Shown here: one piece after another, positions 1 to 8,668 of the stretch | Layout: each line of letters starts with the position of its first letter | Numbering within the stretch: the stretch's first letter is position 1 | Assembly (NCBI GenBank): GCA_937132065.1 | Contig: CAKZNT010000013.1 | Location: 1 to 64,000, forward strand | Length of the DNA stretch: 64,000 nt | Reading direction: 5' to 3' | From: an uncultured Loktanella sp. | GTDB lineage: Bacteria > Pseudomonadota > Alphaproteobacteria > Rhodobacterales > Rhodobacteraceae | The notes under the pieces: generated by a model | Seen by the model: only the letters and a program-made list of their open reading frames with translations | Database searches by the model: none | Told to the model about the DNA's origin: nothing | Program-made: the position numbers and the translations under genes

Positions 1-75
1 GCCAGTTCGAAGACGAAGACCGAATGTAACGTACCGTTCTTTGCCAGAAACACACCAAAAAGACAGGGCGACGCC

Positions 76-948
76 ATGGCCTACAAAAAGTCCACAGAAA
101 TTCCCAAACGATTAAAACCCAAGGACGCTGTAAGAAGAAAACTCTTTCTACTATCGGGCAACGAATGCGCCTTTCCTAACTGCAAGAATGTTTTGATCGA
201 TGCAAACGGTACAATGATTGGCGATGTCGCACACATATGTGCGGCTGAGCCAGATGGGCCACGTTTTAGTCAAAAAATGTCAAACGACGAGAGGCGATCA
301 TTCGATAACCTATTGTTGCTTTGTGTCTCTCATCATAGGCAAGTTGACGGCAAAAATTCTGATGTGACTGTCAAAGAGCTCAAGAAAATCAAAAAGAAGC
401 ACGAGGCCAGATTTGGTGCGGCTTCTGGTGCAATCGCTAAGAGATTTGAAGAACAGTTTGACGATCAAACTAGCGCAACGGTGCAGACCCTCCCTCGCGA
501 TCTTGCGCGATATGAAAAATGGTTGAATGACGAACTGAACTGTGAGCTACCAGACGATGCGGATCAGATCATCACCGACATTTCGAAATATGTTTCGTCA
601 CTCAAAGTTGTGCCACATGAGCATAGAAACTTTGTTCTCGCGTTGGTGGAACGATCCGATAGGCGAAAAGAATGGAGTGATGGATCAGTTCACCTATCGT
701 GTGACGATATTTGCTCTTCGCTTTCAATTGGTCATACAAAGCTAAAAAGACTTGTAGCCGGTTTGGAAGAGTATGGCTTGGGTGACTTTCACGAACTGAA
801 TGATCCCTATGGTCGAGAAATTCCTGCAGTTAGATTAAAAGATCCTGCGGACTCTATGACTTGGGGCGAAATCACGGATTTTTGCAAGGCCATCGATGTG
901 GAACTTGCAGACTTCATTTTGGATGTACAATTTGGTTTACTCGATTAG
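76..948 (+). CDS. HNH-endonuclease-like protein with C-terminal helix-turn-helix-like region
   Basis: A 290-residue protein. The N-terminal third carries a Cys-rich HNH signature: a CX4C pair near residues 31-36, GDVAHIC near 49-55 and CVSHHRQVD near 83-91. This matches the zinc-supported beta-beta-alpha-metal nuclease fold. The C-terminal part (about 195-290) has no catalytic motif I recognise, but ICSSLSIGHTKLKRLVAGLEEYGL looks like a winged-helix or other HTH segment. The reading frame stays open upstream to base 1, so the true start may lie outside the window; ATG 76 has only a weak ribosome site. Base composition is AT-richer than neighbours, and the gene sits beyond the 3' end of tRNA-Phe, as expected for island cargo. 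Substrate and role (restriction, defence or other) are unknown. Confidence 0.7.
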   Translation: MAYKKSTEIPKRLKPKDAVRRKLFLLSGNECAFPNCKNVLIDANGTMIGDVAHICAAEPDGPRFSQKMSNDERRSFDNLLLLCVSHHRQVDGKNSDVTVKELKKIKKKHEARFGAASGAIAKRFEEQFDDQTSATVQTLPRDLARYEKWLNDELNCELPDDADQIITDISKYVSSLKVVPHEHRNFVLALVERSDRRKEWSDGSVHLSCDDICSSLSIGHTKLKRLVAGLEEYGLGDFHELNDPYGREIPAVRLKDPADSMTWGEITDFCKAIDVELADFILDVQFGLLD

Positions 949-1028
949 CGACCACCCAATCGCACAAACCGAGAAAACCAGAAATTTTTACCAACATGAT
1001 CAAAACCTTACCATCGAATTATAACGAT

Positions 1029-1173
1029 CCTAGCACCATGCACACGGCAAGAAGCGTTGCTACCGTGCTGTGCTAGAACTGTGCTAGGTGCACGGCGCTA
1101 TGCTCGTAGTACGTTGTGCTAGTTGATGAATTTCTAACTGTGCTAGGACTGTGCTAGCCGAAAATTGTGCTAA
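1029..1173 (+). repeat. Cluster of TGTGCTAG direct repeats beside tRNA-Phe
   Basis: Five exact TGTGCTAG copies start at 1069, 1080, 1115, 1139 and 1150, followed by TGTGCTAA at 1166. An inverted copy (CTAGCAC) lies at 1030-1036. Two start-to-start intervals are 11 bases, about one helical turn. The rest of 949-1229 holds no convincing gene. The layout resembles iterons or arm-type recombinase sites near an attachment site; that function is inferred from position only. Confidence 0.65.
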
Positions 1174-1229
1174 ACGAATAGACGAGTAAAACAGTAGATT
1201 ATTTAAACCATTGTTCTTGTTGATTTAAA

Positions 1230-1304
1230 TGGTGCCCGGGGGCGGATTTGAACCACCGACACGAGGATTTTCAATCCACTGCTCTACCCCTGAGCTACCC
1301 GGGC
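1230..1304 (-). tRNA. tRNA-Phe (GAA)
   Basis: The reverse complement folds as a full cloverleaf: acceptor stem GCCCGGG paired with CCCGGGC, a D-arm with GCTC/GAGC, anticodon loop TTGAAAA giving GAA, a T-arm with GGTTCAAATCC, and an encoded CCA at 1230-1232. The anticodon stem has one apparent T-T mismatch. The 3' end faces the HNH gene and the repeat cluster, the usual side for integration of islands into tRNA genes. Confidence 0.95.
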
Positions 1305-1383
1305 ACCGGGATGACTAACGTCATCGGGTAGCGGCGTTTTAGGCGAGTGATGCGGGGGTGTCCATAGCCATTTTACGCTAATT

Positions 1384-1566
1384 TTAATGTGGCTTCTCTT
1401 CAGCGCGCATTAACTCTTCATAAAGCTCTTCTGCATCCTCGGGATCGGTCGATGGAATGGCGTATGAGCCAGACAGCCATTTCGCCAGATCCACGTCTGC
1501 GCAGCGTTTCGAACAGAACGGGCGCAGCTTGGGATCGGTCTCTTTTTCGCAGATCGGGCAAGCCAT
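1384..1566 (-). CDS. yacG: DNA gyrase inhibitor YacG (zinc-binding)
   Basis: About 60 residues with the YacG zinc signature: CPIC near the N-terminus and FCSKRC about 15 residues later, followed by the conserved ADVDLAKWLSGSYAIP block. YacG of E. coli binds gyrase and inhibits it. I start at ATG 1566 rather than the TTG used in the ORF track; this ATG shares one base with the TGA of the upstream RNase gene, so translation is probably coupled. It is the last gene of the minus-strand murA-to-yacG run. The acidic C-terminal tail is typical of the family. Confidence 0.9.
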   Translation of the reverse strand: MACPICEKETDPKLRPFCSKRCADVDLAKWLSGSYAIPSTDPEDAEELYEELMRAEEKPH

Positions 1567-2597
1567 CAAAGCGCTCGCAAGATTTGCTTCAGGGGCAGGC
1601 GCTCGCGCTTTCGCTGCAATTCAAACAGTCCCATCGGGGTCCAGCCAACCAAGGATGTTTCAATCGGATCGTTGCGGAAGGAAGCGCGCAAGGATTGCTC
1701 GACTTGCTTACGGTGCGCCTTGGACATCGACACAAAATCAACCGAGACTTGACCGCCAAGCCCCCGCAAACGCAGCGCGCGCGGTAAGGCGCGGCAGGCA
1801 GCGAGATTCGCCTTCAGCGCGGCGCCCGGTGAGGTGTCGTTGCCAGTATTCACGTCGACCGCGACCAATGCGCGGGTTGGCTCGACATACATCGTGCCCT
1901 CGGCCAGCATGGTTTTGGCGCTTGCCAAGTGGTCAATCTGGTCGAGCACGCCGAGGTGCGAAAAGGATCCAGCTTCGGTTACCACATCGGCCGCCCCCGT
2001 CCATTCGCGCCAAGCCAGCCCATGTGGGCCGTCGCCATCGGTCAGGGCTTCTGGCTCACGCCCTTCTGCATCCCCCAGAACGGCATGTGCCATATCTTGC
2101 ATTGCAACGATATCGTCGGCGATATCTTCCTCATCTGCACCTGCACACGACGAGCGCAGGATAAGCCCAAATGTGTCATCGTAAACACCATGAGCAACAG
2201 CCAGTAGATTATCACGTTGGTCTTCGTCGTCGATTTGGCGCGAGATATTCAATCCCGGCTTGCCCGGCGTCACGATTGCATAGCGGCTTTTGAACAGCAC
2301 ACGGTCGGTGACCGGCACGGCCTTGCCATCTTCGGAATAGCCAGTGACTTGCACCAGCAACGCCTGACCAGGGCTAAGGCCTTTGCCTTGGCGCAAAAAG
2401 GCGGTTTCACCATCAGGCAGGCGCATCATCATACCGCCCTGCCCTTTGATCGGACGATCGCAGATCGCGCGAAATATCGCACCAGGACGCGGTGCATCGC
2501 TGTCGTCAATCAAGAGGTCGTCGAGAATGCCGTCCACAAGGTAGGCAGCGGCCTCTAGCCCGTTCACGTGATCCAGAACAATCGTGCGACCCTTCAT
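1566..2597 (-). CDS. rng: Short ribonuclease E/G family protein
   Basis: A 343-residue RNase E/G family endoribonuclease, cutting single-stranded RNA in rRNA and mRNA processing. The DNase-I-like catalytic region is visible: [10 protein letters not shown] and [11 protein letters not shown] supply the two metal-binding aspartates. It is shorter than E. coli RNase G (489 aa) and ends at [10 protein letters not shown], without the CPxC zinc-link that normally follows this point. ATG 2597 overlaps the maf stop by four bases (ATGA) and is preferred to the 33-residue extension in the ORF track, which runs into maf. The next gene is the zinc protein YacG, coupled by a one-base overlap. Confidence 0.88.
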   Translation of the reverse strand: MKGRTIVLDHVNGLEAAAYLVDGILDDLLIDDSDAPRPGAIFRAICDRPIKGQGGMMMRLPDGETAFLRQGKGLSPGQALLVQVTGYSEDGKAVPVTDRVLFKSRYAIVTPGKPGLNISRQIDDEDQRDNLLAVAHGVYDDTFGLILRSSCAGADEEDIADDIVAMQDMAHAVLGDAEGREPEALTDGDGPHGLAWREWTGAADVVTEAGSFSHLGVLDQIDHLASAKTMLAEGTMYVEPTRALVAVDVNTGNDTSPGAALKANLAACRALPRALRLRGLGGQVSVDFVSMSKAHRKQVEQSLRASFRNDPIETSLVGWTPMGLFELQRKRERLPLKQILRAL

Positions 2598-3199
2598 GAT
2601 GCTTCTCCAAATAGGGGGTAACCCGCCGCGCCAAGCAGGGCTGCGGTTTCGGGGAGCGGCAATCCCATTACCGCATGAAATGAGCCATTGATCCACGGGC
2701 AGAATAGGCTGGCTGGACCTTGGATACCATAAGCACCTGCTTTGCCCTGCCAGTCACCCGTGCCCAGATACCAGTTGATTTCAACATCGCTAAGGCGCTT
2801 GAAAGCAACAGTCGTCTGCACATCGCGCAGCCAAATTCGTTCGCCGCGCTTGACTGAAACTGCGGTGATCACTTTGTGGCGACGCCCGGACAGTGCATGA
2901 AGGAATGTCGCGGCTTCTGCAACATCAGCAGGCTTGCCCATGATCCGCCGCCCGATCGCGACAGTGGTATCAGCGCATAACACAACCTCGTCGCTGCCGC
3001 AGGTAACCGCCGCTGCTTTTTCGGAGGCAATACGTTTGACGTAGTCACGTGGCAGCTCTGCGCGGCGGGGATCTTCGTCAATGTCAGGAGGGCGGACTGC
3101 GAATGGGGTGACCCCCATCTGCGCCAAAAGCTCCAACCGCCGAGGCGAGCCAGAGCCGAGGATGAGCTTGAGGCCCCCGTCAACCGGGAGACTTGTCAT
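2594..3199 (-). CDS. maf: Maf family nucleotide pyrophosphatase
   Basis: A 201-residue Maf/YceF/YhdE-type nucleoside triphosphate pyrophosphatase, thought to hydrolyse dTTP/UTP or modified nucleotides as house-cleaning. Diagnostic motifs are [13 protein letters not shown] at the N-terminus, a KAAAV helix, [11 protein letters not shown] and [10 protein letters not shown] with the following [16 protein letters not shown]. It overlaps infA upstream (3196-3199) and the RNase gene downstream by four bases each, forming a translationally coupled chain. Which Maf subfamily it belongs to is not resolved here. Confidence 0.92.
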   Translation of the reverse strand: MTSLPVDGGLKLILGSGSPRRLELLAQMGVTPFAVRPPDIDEDPRRAELPRDYVKRIASEKAAAVTCGSDEVVLCADTTVAIGRRIMGKPADVAEAATFLHALSGRRHKVITAVSVKRGERIWLRDVQTTVAFKRLSDVEINWYLGTGDWQGKAGAYGIQGPASLFCPWINGSFHAVMGLPLPETAALLGAAGYPLFGEAS

Positions 3200-3414
3200 T
3201 TGAAACGATAGTTAATCCGACCCTTGGTCAGATCGTAGGGTGTCATTTCGACTTGCACCTTGTCGCCAGCCAGAACGCGGATGCGGTTCTTGCGCATCTT
3301 TCCTGCCGTATGTGCGATGATCGTGTGGCCGTTTTCAAGCTCGACCAGGAACGTCGCATTGGGCAGAAGTTCTTTCACGACACCTGGGAATTCGAGCAGT
3401 TCTTCCTTGGCCAT
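3196..3414 (-). CDS. infA: Translation initiation factor IF-1
   Basis: A 72-residue S1-like OB-fold protein beginning [19 protein letters not shown] and ending KGRINYRFK, the standard IF-1 length and sequence. IF-1 binds the 30S A-site during initiation. The ORF-track start is 43 codons too far upstream; ATG 3414 follows a strong AGGAGA ribosome site and matches the family start. The 5' leader contains a perfect 8-bp hairpin at 3433-3456. Confidence 0.97.
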   Translation of the reverse strand: MAKEELLEFPGVVKELLPNATFLVELENGHTIIAHTAGKMRKNRIRVLAGDKVQVEMTPYDLTKGRINYRFK

Positions 3415-3432
3415 GTGATCTCCTATTTTGAT

Positions 3433-3456
3433 CCGTCCACCAATTGTCGTGGACGG
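3433..3456 (-). promoter_or_regulatory. Hairpin in infA leader
   Basis: CCGTCCAC and GTGGACGG form a perfect 8-bp stem with an 8-base loop, ending 18 bases before the infA ATG and just ahead of its ribosome site. It could end transcripts from the upstream phosphatase gene or modulate infA translation. There is no proper U-run, so a simple terminator is not certain. Confidence 0.5.
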
Positions 3457-3514
3457 GTGGTAAATGCGCCTGAATGCAACAGTTTTCAAGGGGTAAAGAG
3501 CATCAGCCCTGTAA

Positions 3515-3994
3515 TCAGTCGGTTTCGACCCTCGCAGGGCCAAATCGTTCTATGAGACGCTCGATAATCTGGTCTCGGGTTTGGCGGTAGCTGGCAAGAC
3601 GGGTTTCGCGCCCTTCGCCCAACCCGGTTGGATCAAGAATCGGCCAGTATTCGACGTCCAGATGATAAAACCGTGTCAGATCAAGCGCGCGCCGCTGGCT
3701 TGCAGGCGACAAGGCAAGCACCAAATCGAAAGAAGACAGGTCATCGCCCCATTCCTCCATCTCGTCAAAGCTTCGGGATCGGTGGCGACAGACTTCTACG
3801 CCCATCTCCATACAAACGGCGACTGCGAATCCGTCAATCTCAAGGTCATTCTTGACGCCTACGGACTGAATATAACATTCGGTTCCGTAGAGTTTCTTCA
3901 TGATGCCTTCGGCCATTGGCGAGCGCACCGCGTTATGATCGCAACAGAACAGGACGGACTGCGGTAGTTTGGAAAAGGTTTGCGGCTCTCCCAT
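3515..3994 (-). CDS. Low-molecular-weight protein tyrosine phosphatase
   Basis: A 159-residue protein of the LMW-PTP / arsenate-reductase fold. The phosphate loop CX5R is seen as CDHNAVRS near residues 18-25, and the general-acid loop as LDPTGLGEG near residue 120. It follows the UPF0262 gene by three bases and precedes infA by 100 bases. Proteins of this family dephosphorylate tyrosine or act on small phosphorylated targets; the substrate cannot be told from sequence. Confidence 0.85.
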   Translation of the reverse strand: MGEPQTFSKLPQSVLFCCDHNAVRSPMAEGIMKKLYGTECYIQSVGVKNDLEIDGFAVAVCMEMGVEVCRHRSRSFDEMEEWGDDLSSFDLVLALSPASQRRALDLTRFYHLDVEYWPILDPTGLGEGRETRLASYRQTRDQIIERLIERFGPARVETD

Positions 3995-3997
3995 CCC

Positions 3998-4477
3998 CTA
4001 CCCTCCGAAATGCAAAACGCAAATCAGAGTGAACAAGCGGCGAGAGGTGTCGGTATCGACATCCGCCTTCCCTTCCAGACGCTCTTGCAGCACGCGCGCC
4101 CCTTCGTTGTGAATGCCACGCCGCGCCATATCAATCGTTTCGATCTGGCTTGGCGGCATATTCTTGACCGCGTCGAAATAGCTTTCGCAAATCTGGAAAT
4201 AGTCTTTTACGACTTGGCGAAACGGCCCCAAAGACAGGTGAAATTCACCCGCAGGGGTTTCGTCCTCTGATTGCAGGTCAAACACAAGGCGGCGTTCCTT
4301 GATCGAAAGACCAAGGCGAAACGGGCCAGCAGGCACATCGCGATCCTCGCGCGCGGGCAATGAAAAACTGTTGTCCTCCAACAGGTCAAACATCGCAACT
4401 TTGCGCTCTTGCTCGATCTCTGCAGTCGGCACAGGCAGCCCGCTATCATCAAGGTCAATGTGAATAATGCGGCTCAT
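3998..4477 (-). CDS. UPF0262 family protein
   Basis: A 159-residue conserved alphaproteobacterial protein of unknown function (MSRIIHIDLDD at the start, RRGIHNEGARVLQERLEGK near the C-terminus). No catalytic motif or membrane segment is visible. It overlaps hisD by four bases and lies three bases from the phosphatase gene, so it is co-transcribed with the housekeeping run. Confidence 0.88.
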   Translation of the reverse strand: MSRIIHIDLDDSGLPVPTAEIEQERKVAMFDLLEDNSFSLPAREDRDVPAGPFRLGLSIKERRLVFDLQSEDETPAGEFHLSLGPFRQVVKDYFQICESYFDAVKNMPPSQIETIDMARRGIHNEGARVLQERLEGKADVDTDTSRRLFTLICVLHFGG

Positions 4478-5778
4478 GGCTGGTTAATCCGATCCAAACG
4501 GGCGCGCACTGACAATCCGTGCGCTTCTAGGCTTTCTGACTGCGCCAAGCGCTCTGCGGCGGGGCCAATTGCGGCAAGTGCCTCGGGCGTCATACGCGCC
4601 AATGTCGTTCGCTTGATGAAGTCCATGACAGAAAGTCCACTTGAGAAACGGGCCGAACGCGCAGTCGGCAGTACGTGATTTGGTCCGCCGATGTAATCAC
4701 CGATGGCTTCGGGCGTCCAGCTACCTATGAAGATCGCACCCGCGTGGGTCACTTTTCCAGCCAGCGCATCGGCATCTGCCACGCAAAGTTCTAGGTGCTC
4801 GGGCGCAATGCGATCTGACAGGGCCGCAGCCTCGTTCATGTCTTTTACGGTGATAATCGCGCCAAAATCCTGCCAGCTTTTGCTTGCGATAGCACGGCGA
4901 TCCAATGCCTCCAGCCGTTTTGCGACGGCTTGCGCAACCTCCTGTCCGAAGGCTGCATCGTCTGTGATCAAGAGCGATTGCGCGCTTTCATCATGCTCCG
5001 CTTGCGAAAGAAGATCGAGGGCAATCCAATCGGGATCATTATCGCGGTCGGCGATAACCAAAATTTCGGACGGGCCAGCGATCATATCAATGCCGACCTT
5101 TCCAAACACACGCCGCTTGGCGGCCGCCACAAATGCGTTGCCAGGGCCAGTGATTTTATCGACGGCAGGGATGGTTTCGGTTCCGTATGCCAAAGCCGCA
5201 ATCGCTTGTGCGCCTCCAATGCGGTAAATCTCGTCAACGCCCGCGATCCGCGCAGCCATAACAACCAGCGGGTTGCTGATGCCGTCCGGTGTGGGCACGA
5301 CGATTGCCAAACGGCTCACGCCTGCGACTTTTGCGGGAATTGCGTTCATCAACACCGAACTCGGGTAGGACGCCAGCCCACCGGGCACATAAAGCCCCGC
5401 AGCGGAAACCGCGGACCAGCGCCAGCCGAGCGTTGCGCCCGCATCATCGGTCCACATCTCGTCGACGGGCATCTGGCGCGCATGATAGGCGCGAATGCGC
5501 GTGGCAGCCAATTCTAATGCAGCGCGGTCTTCGTCACTGACAAGCGCACATTCGGCCTCAATTTCCGCGTGCGTGAAACGCATGCTGGCGGCGGTCAACT
5601 CAAGTCGGTCGAACTTGCGGGTCAGATCAATCACGGCAGCATCACCGCGCGCACGCACATCCGCGATGATATCGGCAACCACGGCATCCACATCAGGGCT
5701 GTCTTCGCGTTTCGCCCCCAAAAGCGCCGTAAACCGCGCCTCAAAATCAGCATCGCTTGTATTCAAAAATTGCGGCAT
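4474..5778 (-). CDS. hisD: Histidinol dehydrogenase
   Basis: A 434-residue zinc enzyme catalysing the last two oxidations of L-histidinol to L-histidine with NAD. Recognisable blocks include AGLYVPGGLASYPSS, GPGNAFVAAAKR, GPSEILV, QAEHDESAQS and the C-terminal GDYIGGPNHVLPT. Length is normal for the family. hisD is separated from other his genes here, as usual in this bacterial group, and lies between DUF2948 and UPF0262 genes in one probable operon. Confidence 0.97.
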   Translation of the reverse strand: MPQFLNTSDADFEARFTALLGAKREDSPDVDAVVADIIADVRARGDAAVIDLTRKFDRLELTAASMRFTHAEIEAECALVSDEDRAALELAATRIRAYHARQMPVDEMWTDDAGATLGWRWSAVSAAGLYVPGGLASYPSSVLMNAIPAKVAGVSRLAIVVPTPDGISNPLVVMAARIAGVDEIYRIGGAQAIAALAYGTETIPAVDKITGPGNAFVAAAKRRVFGKVGIDMIAGPSEILVIADRDNDPDWIALDLLSQAEHDESAQSLLITDDAAFGQEVAQAVAKRLEALDRRAIASKSWQDFGAIITVKDMNEAAALSDRIAPEHLELCVADADALAGKVTHAGAIFIGSWTPEAIGDYIGGPNHVLPTARSARFSSGLSVMDFIKRTTLARMTPEALAAIGPAAERLAQSESLEAHGLSVRARLDRINQP

Positions 5779-5796
5779 ATAGGCGTCCTTGGCAGG

Positions 5797-6270
5797 TTAG
5801 TCGTGCTGCGGCACTTTACGAGACGGGGCGATGTAAGGACGGGTGACATCGCGTAACACGACCTCGAGCGCCTCAACGTCAACGCCAATTGCGCCATCAC
5901 CCGAAAGTGTCAGAACAACACGACCGGTTCCGTCTTCGCCTGCTTCAAAAGCCACAGACAGAAGCGCGTGAACAGTGTCAGGATCCAAAGGTTGAACGCC
6001 CTGCGTCTGCACATTCACAACGTCTTCAATTGCAAGAACGGACTGAACACGCTCGACCTGACGGCGCGCGCCCTTCACATTTGCATCATCCTCCCAACGG
6101 AACCGATTGAGAAGGAGCGCAAAGCGGCGTGCCTTGCGGTCCCATTTCATTTCGGTTGCAGGAAACACTGCGTCTTGCGTCAAGGATGAAAGCACCGACA
6201 AATCGTCGGCGTCCAATGCCTTCAGTCGCAGCGGCTTGTCGCCGCCGTCTTCAAACCGTGCATCACTCAC
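5797..6270 (-). CDS. DUF2948 family protein
   Basis: A 157-residue conserved protein of unknown function with the family block [20 protein letters not shown] and [11 protein letters not shown]. The start codon is GTG at 6270, and GTGA overlaps the murA stop by four bases, supporting coupling. Neither signal peptide nor membrane segment is visible. It lies between murA and hisD, the order I know from related bacteria. Confidence 0.87.
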   Translation of the reverse strand: MSDARFEDGGDKPLRLKALDADDLSVLSSLTQDAVFPATEMKWDRKARRFALLLNRFRWEDDANVKGARRQVERVQSVLAIEDVVNVQTQGVQPLDPDTVHALLSVAFEAGEDGTGRVVLTLSGDGAIGVDVEALEVVLRDVTRPYIAPSRKVPQHD

Positions 6271-7538
6271 TTGCCTGTAATCCGTTCAATCTGCGCTCCA
6301 ACGGCGCCCAGTTTTTCTTCCACGTGCTCATAACCCCGATCAAGGTGATAAACGCGGTTCACGATCGTTTCACCCTCGGAGGCTAGCCCTGCCAAAATCA
6401 AGGACACCGATGCCCGCAGGTCTGTCGCCATCACAGGCGCGCCCTTCATCTTGTCGACCCCTGTGACCGTCGCGGTATTGCCGTGCACTTCAATGTCAGC
6501 GCCCATGCGGATCAGCTCTGGCGCATGCATAAAGCGGTTCTCAAAGATCGTTTCAGTCAAAACAGACTTACCATCAGCAATACAGAGCATCGCCATCATT
6601 TGCGCCTGCAAATCGGTAGGGAAACCCGGAAATGGTTCTGTGGTGACGTCTACCGCGCGCGGGCGATCACCGCGCCGCTTGACCTTGAGGCCCAACTTGG
6701 TTTCGGTCACGTCAACACCTGCGGCATCGAGCTTTTCAACGAAGCTTTCAACGAGATGCATGCGGCCACCGATGCATTCGATTTCGCCGCCAGTGAACAC
6801 CGGGGCCAGCATATATGTGCCGAGTTCAATACGGTCGGTGACGACAGGATGGGTCGCGCCACCAAGTCGATCAACGCCCTGAATTTCGATGCGGGACGTG
6901 CCGTCACCTTCGATTTGAGCGCCCATTGCACGCAAGCAAGTTGCCAAATCAACAATTTCAGGCTCGCGCGCTGCGTTGTTGATGACTGTTGTGCCCTTAG
7001 CCAAGGTTGCGGCCATCATCAGGTTTTCAGTTGCGCCAACGGAGGCGAATGGAAAGTCGATGACTGCGCCCTTTAGTTTGCCACCCGCTGCCTTCGCATG
7101 CAAATATCCGTCCTTCAGCTCAATAGATGCGCCCATTTTCTCGAGGCCATCGGTGTGAATATCCATTGGGCGCGCACCAATCGCACAGCCACCCGGCAGC
7201 GAAACAATCGCATGCCCTTCACGCGCCAGAAGAGGACCAAGCACAAGATTTGAGGCGCGCATTTTGCGCACGATATCGTAGTCGGCGGTAGTATTGATCG
7301 CGCCGTGCGTCGACATCACTTGCACCTTACCGTCCTGTAGCGCTGTGATTTCCGCACCAAGCGAGCGCAAAAGCTCTGCCATTGTCTTCATGTCCGACAA
7401 GCGCGGCGCATTCGTGAGCGTCAGCGGCTCTTCTGACAGCAGTGTCGCAGGCATCAAAGCCAATGCCGCGTTCTTCGCACCGGCGATATGGATTTGACCG
7501 TTCAATTCGCGGCCACCCTTTACAACGATAGAATCCAT
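6267..7538 (-). CDS. murA: UDP-N-acetylglucosamine 1-carboxyvinyltransferase
   Basis: A 423-residue EPSP-synthase-fold enzyme that transfers enolpyruvate from PEP to UDP-GlcNAc, the first committed step of peptidoglycan synthesis in the cytoplasm. It begins [26 protein letters not shown]. The catalytic cysteine is in [12 protein letters not shown], the residue alkylated by fosfomycin in sensitive enzymes. A 49-aa ORF ends six bases upstream, and the two are probably co-transcribed. Confidence 0.97.
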   Translation of the reverse strand: MDSIVVKGGRELNGQIHIAGAKNAALALMPATLLSEEPLTLTNAPRLSDMKTMAELLRSLGAEITALQDGKVQVMSTHGAINTTADYDIVRKMRASNLVLGPLLAREGHAIVSLPGGCAIGARPMDIHTDGLEKMGASIELKDGYLHAKAAGGKLKGAVIDFPFASVGATENLMMAATLAKGTTVINNAAREPEIVDLATCLRAMGAQIEGDGTSRIEIQGVDRLGGATHPVVTDRIELGTYMLAPVFTGGEIECIGGRMHLVESFVEKLDAAGVDVTETKLGLKVKRRGDRPRAVDVTTEPFPGFPTDLQAQMMAMLCIADGKSVLTETIFENRFMHAPELIRMGADIEVHGNTATVTGVDKMKGAPVMATDLRASVSLILAGLASEGETIVNRVYHLDRGYEHVEEKLGAVGAQIERITGK

Positions 7539-7544
7539 ACCTGC

Positions 7545-7694
7545 CTACTCTTTCTCTTTTGTCTTTGTATCGGCAGCCCGTGCACGGGTCTGCGCCTTGC
7601 GTTTGGCCATATTGGCCTTCAACGCGGCTTTCAGGCGATCCTCTCGGATTTCCGCCTCTGTCCGCTGTTTTTTGATGGTGCTCTTATGATCCAT
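7545..7694 (-). CDS. Small basic protein upstream of murA (49 aa)
   Basis: This ORF is too short for the ORF track. It reads MDHKSTIKKQRTEAEIREDR and continues as a Lys/Arg/Ala/Glu-rich, probably helical chain ending TKTKEKE. The stop is six bases before the murA start. I recall similar short ORFs before murA in related bacteria, but conservation was not checked. Function is unknown. An overlapping 74-aa antisense-frame ORF (7631..7855) runs through tRNA-Thr and is not credible. Confidence 0.6.
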   Translation of the reverse strand: MDHKSTIKKQRTEAEIREDRLKAALKANMAKRKAQTRARAADTKTKEKE

Positions 7695-7779
7695 AATACC
7701 CCTGTTACCAAGGTGCATAAAAACCGTCCAGTGAGGGCTTGCACCAATTGTCGATTGCGGCTAATTCCACCCTCAGTAT

Positions 7780-7854
7780 GCTGCGGTAGCTCAGTGGTAG
7801 AGCGCGTCATTGGTAATGACGAGGTCGGGAGTTCAATTCTCCCTCGCAGCACCA
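7780..7854 (+). tRNA. tRNA-Thr (GGT)
   Basis: A complete cloverleaf: acceptor GCTGCGG paired with CTCGCAGC, D-arm GCTC/GAGC, anticodon stem CGTCA/TGACG with loop TTGGTAA giving GGT, T-arm GGGAGTTCAATTCTCCC, and encoded CCA. It stands between the divergent murA run and the phosphatase gene at 7866. Confidence 0.96.
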
Positions 7855-7865
7855 TCCCACATCAC

Positions 7866-8540
7866 TTATTTGCGAAATGCTGCCGTGATGGCCGCGCTGT
7901 CGTAATACGTGGAGAGCCATGTGCGCAAAGACATCGGCCCCAATCCTTTCAAATCCTGCTCATATGCATCCAGAATGTCATCCAGGATACCGGTCTTCAG
8001 CCAGCGAAGATGCACATAACGCAGCGCTAACTGCTTACGGGCGACTGCAAGCGGCTGGTTTTCGACATGCAACAGATAGAAAACTGAGGCAAGGCCTGTG
8101 CGGTCTGCACCCGACTTGCAATGAACCACAAATGGTCGCTCGATCGAATCAAAAATGTCGAGCAACGTGAGGTAAAGCTCTTTGGGTGCTGCCTTTTTCG
8201 CGCTTAGCGCAATGCTGACAAGCTCGATACCCTGTGCTTCACAGGCTTCCTTTTCCAGCAGATAATGACTGCGGTTTGCCGTGCCGCGCAAGTTTAGCAC
8301 CGCCTTGATGCCCATATCCTTGTAGGTCGCGATGCGGTCCGGGTCTGGTTGATTGGATCGCCAGACCCCAGCGGCGATTTCCTCCGTATTCGCCCAGAGC
8401 CCGCGCAAAATGCCATGATCATGGTAGTGAAAATGCGCATGGGCCAGTGCGCGATCCTGCTTTGTGATCAATGCGGGGCCGAATTCCGGCCGCCGACTTG
8501 CACGGATCAACGCGAAGGTCTCGGCGAATTTCTTGAACAT
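7866..8540 (-). CDS. Dual-specificity/tyrosine phosphatase family protein, copy 1
   Basis: A 224-residue protein with the CX5R phosphatase loop HCKSGADRTG near residue 140 and an upstream GIKAVLNLRG block typical of DSP-like phosphatases. The conserved Asp in the DRTG sequence is also typical of lipid-A or phosphoinositide-like phosphatases of this superfamily. No export signal is apparent. It is paralogous to the gene at 9931-10593, and the pair flanks the Kdo transferase gene, suggesting an envelope-related role; that is inference. Confidence 0.8.
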   Translation of the reverse strand: MFKKFAETFALIRASRRPEFGPALITKQDRALAHAHFHYHDHGILRGLWANTEEIAAGVWRSNQPDPDRIATYKDMGIKAVLNLRGTANRSHYLLEKEACEAQGIELVSIALSAKKAAPKELYLTLLDIFDSIERPFVVHCKSGADRTGLASVFYLLHVENQPLAVARKQLALRYVHLRWLKTGILDDILDAYEQDLKGLGPMSLRTWLSTYYDSAAITAAFRK

Positions 8541-8668
8541 TCACTTGGCTCTCGTTTAGGCTCTTACGATCTTGCTGCACTTCACTTAAGGGGGCTTTCC
8601 CCATATTGCTATCGGAAAGTCAGTCGAGATGACAACCAAGCACTGCCACGCTACGGTTTACGTCAACA

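Noticed and set aside
861-1076. 71-aa ORF overlapping the end of the HNH gene
   Set aside because: Out-of-frame shadow running into the repeat cluster.
1-1230. Complete prophage or integrative element
   Set aside because: Only one cargo-like gene and repeats are visible; no integrase or structural gene lies in the window.
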